Assembly: GCA_020718525.1 (NCBI GenBank)
Contig: DYRX01000186.1
Coordinates: forward strand, 1-8,606
DNA: 8,606 nt
Reading direction: 5' to 3'
Source of the DNA: Victivallis vadensis
GTDB lineage: Bacteria > Verrucomicrobiota > Lentisphaeria > Victivallales > GWF2-50-93
A program made the position numbers and the translations under genes. Below the pieces are notes generated by a model, which was not told the DNA's origin, made no database searches, and saw nothing but the letters and a program-made list of their open reading frames with translations. Shown here in pieces: positions 1-5,975 of this stretch (its first letter is position 1; every line of letters starts with the position of its first letter).

Positions 1-68
1 GCAACAAGTCGCGCGCCACCAAGCTGCTCGATATAAGCATCAACACTCTCAAAAAATATTTGGGCTGA
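1..68 (+). CDS. C-terminal end of a Fis-type helix-turn-helix regulator (partial)
   Basis: The reading frame starting at base 3 runs off the left edge and ends at TGA 66-68. It reads NKSRATKLLDISINTLKKYL followed by G and stop. This matches the pattern of the Fis-family DNA-binding helix-turn-helix that closes NtrC-type sigma-54 activators: N-K-S/T-x-A-A-K-L-L-G-I-S-x-x-T-L-x-x-K-L. The second and third helices (AAKLL-type helix, turn at D-I-S, recognition helix NTLKKYL) are visible. The AAA+ and receiver domains would lie to the left, outside the window, so the class of regulator is inferred. A stand-alone Fis-like protein is the alternative. The conserved G of the turn (LGIS) is D here, which is tolerated in the family. 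Confidence 0.75.
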   Translation, partial: NKSRATKLLDISINTLKKYLG

Positions 69-79
69 AAGATCTTGGT

Positions 80-94
80 CGGCAAATACTTAGC
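80..94 (+). promoter_or_regulatory. Weak sigma-54 (-24/-12) promoter candidate
   Basis: CGGCAAATACTTAGC matches TGGCAC-N5-TTGC at 7 of 10 defined positions and keeps the two key doublets GG (81-82) and GC (93-94) at exactly ten bases apart. It sits 11 bp after the stop of a probable sigma-54-type regulator. The GG-N10-GC skeleton alone is expected about once per 200 bp by chance, so this is only suggestive. Confidence 0.2.
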
Positions 95-177
95 GCGGTC
101 GCAAACAGATTTTAACTGCGAAAAATGCGGAATGCCCAAAAAAACTGAAAATTCTCAACATTCAATTTGATTTCCAT

Positions 178-197
178 CCTATGCTTACTACCATAGG
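178..197. repeat. Short perfect inverted repeat, possible operator
   Basis: CCTATG (178-183) and CATAGG (192-197) are perfect reverse complements separated by 8 bp. The element lies about 20 bp upstream of the candidate -35 hexamer of the lipoprotein gene, a place where an activator could bind. It has no U-tract, so it is not a typical terminator. A 6-bp match in a region of this size may also be chance. Confidence 0.3.
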
Positions 198-215
198 CGC
201 AGTGGAACATCTTTC

Positions 216-245
216 TTGTCAGCTAGCTATTTTTTGGAGACTAAT
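216..245 (+). promoter_or_regulatory. Candidate sigma-70-type promoter for the small lipoprotein
   Basis: A -35-like TTGTCA (216-221, 5/6 to consensus) is followed after 18 bp by a -10-like ACTAAT (240-245, 4/6). Transcription would start near 252, just upstream of the Shine-Dalgarno sequence at 257-261. If real, it rules out translation from the ATG at 181. Confidence 0.3.
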
Positions 246-256
246 CAATATAAAAT

Positions 257-261
257 GGAGG
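257..261 (+). promoter_or_regulatory. Shine-Dalgarno sequence fixing the lipoprotein start at 271
   Basis: GGAGG at 257-261 lies 9 bp before the ATG at 271. It is the only strong site in the region and supports 271 over the longer in-frame start at 181. Confidence 0.75.
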
Positions 262-270
262 GATTTTCGG

Positions 271-780
271 ATGAATCGCAGATATTTCATGAAAATATGC
301 ATGGTTCTTTCCTCTGTGGTGGTATTATCTGTTGTGAGCTGTTCAAGAGCAAGCTCTTCTGCAGATAAAGAAAATAGCAGTGCAGAAAAAAACAATTCGA
401 ATTTGTTCGTAAAACTTGAGATCGAAAAAATAGGGCTTCCCCCTGAAACCCTTTCTTCCATTGTTTCTGGAAATTCAATTTCCATCCATGGAGTCCTATT
501 TCAGGAAAAAAAGGAGAATGAAGCATCTTCGACGAGACCAACTATATTCGAATTCAGTGGCAGGGAGATTAAAAAACTTTCATCTGAAAGATGCTCGATG
601 GAATATGATGCACGCTTTGTGTTTCCCGTCGTTATTAAAAATTCTGAGCACCCCCTTGCGCATTCCGTCGAATACAAAAACGCTGGCGCTATTTCTTCCG
701 TAAATTTTGCTTTAGGAGAGACCCTTTGCATATTCGACGACAGTGTCTTCAAAGTCTGCATGACAGTTGACAAGAAATAG
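271..780 (+). CDS. Orphan lipoprotein of unknown function (169 aa)
   Basis: I do not recognise this protein. The start at 271 follows a strong GGAGG and yields a textbook lipoprotein signal: MNRRYFMK basic N-terminus, a hydrophobic core (roughly residues 9-22) and lipobox V-V-S-C with the lipidated cysteine at residue 24. The +2 residue is Ser, so by the E. coli Lol rule it would go to the outer membrane. A Ser/Asn/Lys/Glu-rich linker (about residues 25-45) leads into a mixed-composition domain with alternating hydrophobic strands, suggesting a small beta-rich periplasmic domain. Three further cysteines lie in the mature part (SERCS, TLCIF, KVCMT). The gene is visibly richer in A/T and A/T-ending codons than its neighbours, consistent with recent acquisition or weak constraint. 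It sits between a regulator end and the nucleotidyltransferase gene, 39 bp upstream of the latter. Confidence 0.7.
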   Translation: MNRRYFMKICMVLSSVVVLSVVSCSRASSSADKENSSAEKNNSNLFVKLEIEKIGLPPETLSSIVSGNSISIHGVLFQEKKENEASSTRPTIFEFSGREIKKLSSERCSMEYDARFVFPVVIKNSEHPLAHSVEYKNAGAISSVNFALGETLCIFDDSVFKVCMTVDKK

Positions 781-819
781 AAGGCTTAACAAAAGAACCG
801 CCTGATTTCCGGCAGAATT

Positions 820-2190
820 ATGAGAATGGAATCAATATCAAGGTCTAGCTCGTACAAAGCGGCGCTGAAAGCCGTCTCAATCCTCAGGAAGGAAGGCTGT
901 CTTGCGTATTTTGTTGGCGGGGCGGTGCGCGATCTTCTTCTTGGCCGCATGCCCAAGGACATTGATGTCGCATCCTCCGCGCATCCTTCGATTCTGTCAA
1001 AGCTCTTCCCGAAAAATATAGAGGTTGGAGCATCGTTTGGGATTGTCAAGGCAATGATAGACGATTCTGTGATCGAGATTGCGAGCTTCAGGACGGAGGA
1101 CGAATACACGGATGGACGGAGACCGGACAGGATATGCTATTCGGAGAGTCCGGAAGCGGACGCCCTCAGGCGGGACTTCACGATGAACGCGCTTTTTCTT
1201 GATCCGGAGAGCGGTGAGATTCTGGATTTCGTCGGAGGCCGCGAGGACATTGGAAGAGGTCTGCTGAGGACGGTTGGAGATGCCAATAAGCGCTTCGAGG
1301 AGGACCACCTGCGCATTCTTAGGGCGCTTCGCTTCGCTTCGCGCTTCGGCTTCGAGATGGACTCTGCTGTTTCAGAGGCGACAAGGAAAAATGCAGGATC
1401 CCTGTCCAGGATTTCCGCCGAGCGGATCAGGGATGAACTGAGCCTAATGCTTTGCGGTCCGCGTCCTGCAATGGCGTTCCGGCTCATGGCGGACTTGAAA
1501 GTCCTTGACACGGTTCTTCCGGAAATTATGGCAATGAGGGGCGTGGAGCAATGCCCCGAATATCATCCGGAAGGGGACGTATTCGAGCATACAATGATCA
1601 TGCTAGAGCATTTGGCTCTGCCTGACCCCGCGCTCGCCTGGTCAGTCCTCCTCCATGATGTGGGAAAAGTTCCGGCGAAAAGTGTCGGAGATGACGGAGT
1701 TCCCCATTTTTACAGGCATGAGCGCCTGGGAGCCTCGATGGCTTCTGAAATCATGGCCCGTCTCAAGTTTCCCTCGAGAATTGCAGAGACTGTCACGCAG
1801 GCAGTTGGAGGGCACATGGTTTTTGCCCAGATAGAAAAAATGAAGGAGTCCAAGTGGAAAAGAATTTTTGCAAGGGAAAGCTTTCCCATAGAGCTTGAGC
1901 TTCATAGGATTGACTGCGCGTCCAGCCATAAAAAAAATGAGAACTACTGCCTCATGCTAGACCGTCTCGTTGCCCTGGCGTCGCAGACGGCGCTTCCCGA
2001 GCCATTCGTGAGGGGCAGGGATCTTATTTCTGCGGGCTTTGAGCCGGGGCCGCTTTTTTCAGGCATTTTGAGCAATTTGCTCGACATGCAGATGGAGGGG
2101 CTTCTCCCATCAAGAGAGGATGCTCTGGCTTTTCTCTCCGAGCATGCTGACGAACAGTTTTGGCGCGATAAAATTAGCGCTGCAGATTGA
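820..2190 (+). CDS. cca: CCA tRNA nucleotidyltransferase / poly(A) polymerase family protein with HD domain
   Basis: This is a class II nucleotidyltransferase that adds CCA (or part of it, or poly(A)) to RNA 3' ends in the cytoplasm. The head domain shows GGAVRD (33-38) and the metal-binding carboxylates of KDIDV (D47, D49). RRDFTMNA follows at 117-124, and the nucleotide-recognition motif EDHLRILRALRFA at 161-173 (ED-x-LR plus RALRF) is intact. A C-terminal HD phosphohydrolase domain begins near HPEGDVFEHT (249-258). Its probable metal ligands are H257, H279-D280 (LLHDVGK) and D365 (HRIDC), all present, so phosphatase or phosphodiesterase activity is likely, as in E. coli Cca. The length of 456 aa is normal for HD-bearing members. 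The first ATG is used; a second lies two codons on (826), and neither has a strong Shine-Dalgarno sequence. Sequence motifs alone do not separate a full CCA-adding enzyme from an A-adding enzyme or poly(A) polymerase (PcnB). Confidence 0.9.
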   Translation: MRMESISRSSSYKAALKAVSILRKEGCLAYFVGGAVRDLLLGRMPKDIDVASSAHPSILSKLFPKNIEVGASFGIVKAMIDDSVIEIASFRTEDEYTDGRRPDRICYSESPEADALRRDFTMNALFLDPESGEILDFVGGREDIGRGLLRTVGDANKRFEEDHLRILRALRFASRFGFEMDSAVSEATRKNAGSLSRISAERIRDELSLMLCGPRPAMAFRLMADLKVLDTVLPEIMAMRGVEQCPEYHPEGDVFEHTMIMLEHLALPDPALAWSVLLHDVGKVPAKSVGDDGVPHFYRHERLGASMASEIMARLKFPSRIAETVTQAVGGHMVFAQIEKMKESKWKRIFARESFPIELELHRIDCASSHKKNENYCLMLDRLVALASQTALPEPFVRGRDLISAGFEPGPLFSGILSNLLDMQMEGLLPSREDALAFLSEHADEQFWRDKISAAD

Positions 2191-2214
2191 AAAATCACCC
2201 TTTTCTGTTATCTT
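2187..2214 (+). promoter_or_regulatory. Candidate sigma-70-type promoter for the LysM lipoprotein operon
   Basis: TTGAAA (2187-2192, 5/6 to the -35 consensus) overlaps the stop codon of the upstream gene. After a 16-bp spacer comes TATCTT (2209-2214, 4/6) with an extended -10 TG at 2206-2207. Transcription would start near 2221, leaving a leader of about 35 bases that includes the strong Shine-Dalgarno sequence of the next gene. Confidence 0.4.
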
Positions 2215-2255
2215 CAATCTTTTAGCTTTATGACTTTATTGGAGGAGAAATCAAC

Positions 2256-2864
2256 ATGATGAAAGGAACGACGCGGATGAAGTCCCGTTATGCGATTGTC
2301 AGTGCTACCGCGATTTGCGGATTTCTTGTCTTGGTCTCTGGCTGTGAGACGGCTCCACAGAAAAAGGATGCCGGGCAAAAGCCTCTCTACGAGAACATGG
2401 TCAAAGTGCAGGAAGCTGAGATAAGCCAGTTGAAGGCGAGGCTCAACATGCTCCAGGATTCTTTTACGGAGCAGACCAAAAGCATAACTACGCTCAATCA
2501 GAACATGCAGATACTTGAACAGAGAAATCAGGGGCTTCAGAACGAGATCTCCTCCTTGCGCCAGGCGATCTGCGAGGAGAAGCAGGAGAGGCAGGCGGCG
2601 TTGGACAGCATTGTCAACAAGGTTGGCAAAGAAATTGGAAAGGCTATGACTGTGACTGCCGCCGCCCAGGCCAAGGAGAGCGCTGAAGCCGGAAAAGTGC
2701 CGATAGGTCCGGGCCCATTTGTCAAGTATGAAGTCCAGGCTGGCGCAACTCTCAACGCCATCGCACAGGCCTACAAAGTCACGGTTGAAGACATTAAAAA
2801 GGCGAACAAGCTCAAGAGCGACTCTTTGAAGACCGGACAATTGCTTTACATTCCAAAAAAGTAG
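2256..2864 (+). CDS. Coiled-coil lipoprotein with C-terminal LysM domain
   Basis: This is an envelope protein predicted to be lipid-anchored and to bind peptidoglycan or other GlcNAc polymers. GGAGGA at 2241-2246 lies 9 bp before ATG 2256. The 202-aa product has a signal peptide with a basic start (KGTTRMKSR), a hydrophobic core (about 13-27) and lipobox V-S-G-C with lipidated C30. The +2 residue is Glu, not Asp, so outer-membrane sorting is expected. Residues about 50-116 form a long coiled coil with heptad hydrophobics (I56, L59, L63, L66, F70, I77, L80, M84, L87, L94, I98, L101, I105), probably an oligomerising stalk. A short Ala/Lys/Gly/Pro linker leads to one LysM motif (about 157-201: YEVQAG, AIAQAYKV, DIKKANKL, GQLLYIP). 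The specific role (anchor, cell-shape factor or hydrolase cofactor) cannot be read from sequence; no catalytic domain is present. The next gene starts 10 bp after the stop. Confidence 0.85.
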   Translation: MMKGTTRMKSRYAIVSATAICGFLVLVSGCETAPQKKDAGQKPLYENMVKVQEAEISQLKARLNMLQDSFTEQTKSITTLNQNMQILEQRNQGLQNEISSLRQAICEEKQERQAALDSIVNKVGKEIGKAMTVTAAAQAKESAEAGKVPIGPGPFVKYEVQAGATLNAIAQAYKVTVEDIKKANKLKSDSLKTGQLLYIPKK

Positions 2865-2868
2865 GAAG
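2863..2868 (+). promoter_or_regulatory. Shine-Dalgarno sequence supporting a GTG start at 2875
   Basis: AGGAAG at 2863-2868 overlaps the stop codon (TAG 2862-2864) of the LysM gene and lies 6 bp before GTG 2875. This arrangement favours translational coupling of the two genes. Confidence 0.65.
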
Positions 2869-2874
2869 TTCTGA

Positions 2875-3297
2875 GTGAGAGATTCGATAATACAGGGGAA
2901 AATAAGGGAAATCGCGGAAGCCGACGGGGAGTTTCATCCCGACGCATATGAATTTGTCAGCGACGCTGTCGCTTTCACGGCGAAGGTCCTTGACAGGAGC
3001 GAGAAGACGGACAAGCACGTAAGCGGAAGGGAACTTGTCGAAGGATTCAAACTGCTGGCGACCCAGCAATTTGGACCGCTTGCCGGAGAAGTCCTTAAAG
3101 GTTGGGGGATAAAGGACAGCAGATCAGTCGGCTTCATCGTGTTCAGCCTGGTCAATTCAGGTCTCCTCGGCAAGACGGAAAAAGATTCAATGGACGATTT
3201 CAAAGAGGGGCTCGACATTGAAAATGATTTTTCGTACCTTCCCGAGCTAGAAGCCGAGTCTGCATATTCCATAAGCGAAAAAGTCATTATTGACTGA
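2875..3297 (+). CDS. Minf_1886 family protein (PVC-restricted, function unknown)
   Basis: This 140-aa soluble protein resembles the Minf_1886 family (TIGR04138), an uncharacterised family described from Planctomycetes and Verrucomicrobia. Recognisable family features are an N-terminal helix with Y/A-x-x-A-Y-x-F-V (DAYEFVSDAV, 23-32), KHVSGRELVEG (47-57), FGPLAGEVLKGWGI (66-79), and a C-terminal block with IVFSLVNSGLLGKTEKDS (88-105) then DDF (107-109). It has no signal peptide or membrane segment, so it is expected to be cytoplasmic and mostly helical. It contains no recognisable catalytic motif. The GTG start is supported by AGGAAG 6 bp upstream and by the match of the N-terminus to the family. 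It follows the LysM lipoprotein gene by 10 bp and is very likely co-transcribed with it. The family assignment is from memory of the conserved blocks, not from a search. Confidence 0.85.
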   Translation: MRDSIIQGKIREIAEADGEFHPDAYEFVSDAVAFTAKVLDRSEKTDKHVSGRELVEGFKLLATQQFGPLAGEVLKGWGIKDSRSVGFIVFSLVNSGLLGKTEKDSMDDFKEGLDIENDFSYLPELEAESAYSISEKVIID

Positions 3298-3388
3298 ATG
3301 GAGTCCGCTTGATTTTTAGCACGGCAGGATATTCTTACCGCGCAGCGCAGTAAACAGATGCCGATCTCACTGATTCTAATGGAGAAAG
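3298..3388 (+). other. 91-bp intergenic spacer before the M16 peptidase gene
   Basis: This spacer has no gene. It contains a poor promoter-like pair (TTGATT 3309-3314, TATTCT 3330-3335, 15-bp spacing) and GGAG at 3381-3384, which is 4 bp before the ATG at 3389 and serves as a short-spaced Shine-Dalgarno sequence. I see no terminator hairpin, so read-through from the upstream pair is possible. Confidence 0.4.
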
Positions 3389-5935
3389 ATGAAGACAATA
3401 ATTCCAGACTTGAAAATATCGGAAAAGACTCTCGATAACGGGCTGAAGGTTTTGCTTTGCGAAAAGCCTGAGCTTCCGATTGTGAGCGTACAGCTATGGG
3501 TTGCAACAGGCTCGATTCACGAAGGGGGGCAGATCGGCTCCGGCCTCTCGCATTTTCTCGAGCACATGGTATTCAATGGAACGGAAAAATATCCCAAGAC
3601 AAAGCTCGCCGAGGTCTGTGCCGAGAATGGCGGATACGTCAATGCAGGGACATCCCACGCTTTCACATGCTACTTCATTGACATAATTTACGATTCGGCG
3701 GAACTGGCCTTCGACATAATTTCAGATGCAATGATCTCCCCGAAATTTCCCGAGGACGCATTCGCAAACGAAAAGGATGTCATCCTGAGGGAACGGGCGA
3801 TGTGTTCCGACAATCCAAGCCGTCTTGCGCTTGAAACGCTCTTCAGCTCGGCTTTTCTTGAGCATCCCATCAGGCATCCGGTCATTGGCTACGCCGACAA
3901 GATCGTTCTTGTTGACAGGCCGATGATGCTGGACTATTTCAATCGCCGCTACTCTCCTGGAAGATCGTTCCTTTCAGTTTCCGGAAAAATAAGCGAGGAA
4001 AAGACGTTTTCCCTGGCGGAGAAGTATTTTTCGCCCTGGAAAAGGGGAATTCTGGACGAACCTCCAATTCTGCCCGAAGCTCCTCAGATGGAGTTCAGAA
4101 GAGCTGAGAAATGCTTCAGGGATCCGCTTCACCGCACAGCAATGCTCTTCCATGTTCCGGAAGCGCGCCACGAGGACATCCCCGCGCTGACTCTTTTGTC
4201 GATGATACTGGGCTCGAACAGAAGTTCGAGGCTTGTTTCCCGTCTCCAGAACGAGGAATGTCTGGCTCTCGGCATCAGCTCATATCTTTATTCCTTGAAT
4301 TCGATGGGAGCTTTCGGAATTTCAGCGGTCTGCGAGGAATCGAAGTGCGCCAAGCTCGAGAAGAGGATATTCGAGGAGCTGGAAAGGCTTGGCGACGACA
4401 AAATAAGCGAGAGGGAAATTGGGCGCGCGCGGCTTTTCATTGTGAATGACTACATAAGGAGCATGCGAAGTTCGCACGAACTGGCGAGCCAGGCCGCCCA
4501 GTCGTGTTTGAAATACGGAAGTCCTTCATACGCAAAAACTTTCATTGAAACTGTCTCCACCATAAAGCGGGGTGAAATTATTTCCGTCGCGGAAAAGTAT
4601 CTGCTCCGGCGGAACTGCACTCTCTTCGATTTGAAGCCGGAAGGCAAGGATACCGCCAAAAACAAGTCTCAGCCACGCGCAAAATGCGTAGCGTCTCATT
4701 CCGACCCGGAAATAGTCCGCATCCCCTCAGCGCCAAGACTAATTCTTCTAAGGGACAAATCACTGCCTTTGACCGATGTCTGCGCCATAGTGCCAGGCGG
4801 CGCATTCTTTGAAAAGGATTGCGAATCAGGCAGTTCGGCGCTCATATCCGAGCTCCTGGCCGCCGGAGCGAAAGGCATGGACGAAAATAAGATAGCATCA
4901 ATTCTTGATGACAATGCGCTCGACTTCGACTGCGGTCAAACCGCGAATTGCATGAACATGTCAATTTCATCCCATGCGGAGCGATTTGACAATGCGCTAG
5001 AGCTTTTTTTCAGGATTCTTTCCTCTCCGTCATTTCCGGAGGACAAATTTGCCCGCGAGAAGGAAAATGCATTGAACCATATCGCCAGCGCGAAGCTTGC
5101 CCCGACGACTGCCGCGGACAATCTCTCGAAAAAGCTTTCTTTTGGAAAGCATCCGTATGGCAGGCCGTCCTACGGGATAGAGGAGTCCATTATCTCCATG
5201 GATCGCAAAAGACTTTCCGACTACTATTATTCGAACTGCCTGGATCCGGAAAGAATGGTTTTTGGAGTGGCTGGCGATTTCGACAGGAATGAGGCGATCG
5301 AGAAAATCGAGGAATATTTTTCAAAAGTTCCTTGGAAGAAAATGCGGAACATGCCACCGGAACCTGGAGATTTTGGAGGACTGCCAGCGCGCGCCTTCGA
5401 AGAGGTTCCCCGCGAACAGACTGTAGTGTTCATGTCTTTCCCAGTATGCAATTCGCTTTCGGAAGACTTTTACTATCTGCGCTTTCTGGCGGACGCCATG
5501 TCTGGGATGAACTCCAGGCTTTTCAAGAAAATAAGGGTGGATGAAGGGCTTGCATATTCGACAGGTTCAAGGATTTCCGCCGGATTCCACTCCGGGACAC
5601 TCTCCTTCTATGCCGCCATACAGCATGGAAAGGTGGATGATGCGATTGCACTGATGCACAAGATCAGGGCTGAACTCATTGAGAACGGTCTGAACGGGAG
5701 CGAATTCAAATCTGCGAAAAGCGGAATGCTGAGGGGGATTGCAGACATCAAGTCTAACAAGTCTGCTTTGATGGAGCAGACGGCCAAATTCGAATATTTC
5801 GGACTTGGGATCGCGGAGATGGATAAATTTGAAAGTATAGTTGTGTCCGCCAGTCCCGAGGACGTGCGGAAGCGGATTGTCAAATACCTTGACACGGATT
5901 CTATCGCAATAGCAGTCGCAGGTCCGGGAAAATGA
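3389..5935 (+). CDS. M16 family zinc metallopeptidase (two-half, pitrilysin/PqqL-like)
   Basis: This protein is a predicted zinc peptidase that degrades peptides enclosed between two clam-shell halves. The N-terminal half carries the inverted zinc motif HFLEH (H55, E58 as catalytic base, H59) within GSGLSHFLEHMVFNGT. The probable third ligand is E135 in ILRERAMCSDNPS. The second half (about 444-848) repeats the fold but has lost the site: the position of HFLEH is LISEL (485-489), without histidines. It retains the substrate-side R/Y element near KIRVDEGLAYS (R716, Y723), as is usual for the non-catalytic half. The length of 848 aa fits tandem M16 peptidases (the single-half form is about 420 aa). 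There is no signal peptide (MKTIIPDLKISEKTLDNG), so it is predicted to be cytoplasmic, unlike exported PqqL-type enzymes. The ATG at 3389 has GGAG 4 bp upstream. The methionine synthase start lies 40 bp after its stop, suggesting co-transcription. The natural substrate is unknown. Confidence 0.9.
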   Translation: MKTIIPDLKISEKTLDNGLKVLLCEKPELPIVSVQLWVATGSIHEGGQIGSGLSHFLEHMVFNGTEKYPKTKLAEVCAENGGYVNAGTSHAFTCYFIDIIYDSAELAFDIISDAMISPKFPEDAFANEKDVILRERAMCSDNPSRLALETLFSSAFLEHPIRHPVIGYADKIVLVDRPMMLDYFNRRYSPGRSFLSVSGKISEEKTFSLAEKYFSPWKRGILDEPPILPEAPQMEFRRAEKCFRDPLHRTAMLFHVPEARHEDIPALTLLSMILGSNRSSRLVSRLQNEECLALGISSYLYSLNSMGAFGISAVCEESKCAKLEKRIFEELERLGDDKISEREIGRARLFIVNDYIRSMRSSHELASQAAQSCLKYGSPSYAKTFIETVSTIKRGEIISVAEKYLLRRNCTLFDLKPEGKDTAKNKSQPRAKCVASHSDPEIVRIPSAPRLILLRDKSLPLTDVCAIVPGGAFFEKDCESGSSALISELLAAGAKGMDENKIASILDDNALDFDCGQTANCMNMSISSHAERFDNALELFFRILSSPSFPEDKFAREKENALNHIASAKLAPTTAADNLSKKLSFGKHPYGRPSYGIEESIISMDRKRLSDYYYSNCLDPERMVFGVAGDFDRNEAIEKIEEYFSKVPWKKMRNMPPEPGDFGGLPARAFEEVPREQTVVFMSFPVCNSLSEDFYYLRFLADAMSGMNSRLFKKIRVDEGLAYSTGSRISAGFHSGTLSFYAAIQHGKVDDAIALMHKIRAELIENGLNGSEFKSAKSGMLRGIADIKSNKSALMEQTAKFEYFGLGIAEMDKFESIVVSASPEDVRKRIVKYLDTDSIAIAVAGPGK

Positions 5936-5961
5936 AGTGTCCCGTCTTGCGCGGGGGAAAG

Positions 5962-5967
5962 AAAGGA
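5962..5967 (+). promoter_or_regulatory. Shine-Dalgarno sequence fixing the metH start at 5976
   Basis: AAAGGA at 5962-5967 lies 8 bp before ATG 5976. An in-frame GTG at 5937 would add 13 residues (SRLARGKERIHN and similar) that do not look like the family N-terminus and have no comparable site, so 5976 is preferred. Confidence 0.65.
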
Positions 5968-5975
5968 TTCACAAT

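Larger units (their letters stand above)
69..270. other. AT-rich intergenic region between regulator and lipoprotein gene
   Basis: This 202-bp stretch lies between the regulator stop and the chosen lipoprotein start. I see no gene in it. It contains a weak sigma-54-like element (80-94), a perfect 6-bp inverted repeat (178-197), a sigma-70-like promoter candidate (216-245) and a strong Shine-Dalgarno sequence (257-261). An in-frame ATG at 181 would extend the lipoprotein by 30 residues, but that extension has no ribosome binding site and would place a non-signal-peptide segment ahead of an obvious lipoprotein signal. Confidence 0.6.

Noticed and set aside
99..121. Inverted repeat TCGCA-N13-TGCGA after the regulator stop
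   Set aside because: The arms are only 5 bp with a 13-nt loop, followed by A residues rather than T. It is expected by chance in a gap of this size.
181..270. Upstream extension of the lipoprotein to ATG 181
   Set aside because: It has no Shine-Dalgarno sequence and overlaps the candidate promoter, and it would bury a textbook lipoprotein signal inside the protein. The start at 271 has GGAGG 9 bp upstream.
2214..2840. Minus-strand open frame (208 codons) nearly coextensive with the LysM lipoprotein gene
   Set aside because: The plus strand has a strong ribosome binding site, lipobox, coiled coil and LysM motif. The antisense frame is a Leu-rich mirror of these codons with no known domain.
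3309..3335. Promoter before the M16 gene (TTGATT / TATTCT)
   Set aside because: Both hexamers match only 4/6 and the spacing is 15 bp, too weak to list as a promoter.
5937..5975. GTG 5937 as start of metH
   Set aside because: It adds 13 residues with no family similarity and lacks a good ribosome binding site. ATG 5976 has AAAGGA at 8 bp.
5936..5975. Cobalamin or SAM riboswitch upstream of metH
   Set aside because: Only 40 bp separate metH from the M16 gene, far too short for either riboswitch, and no B12-box or SAM-type motif is visible.
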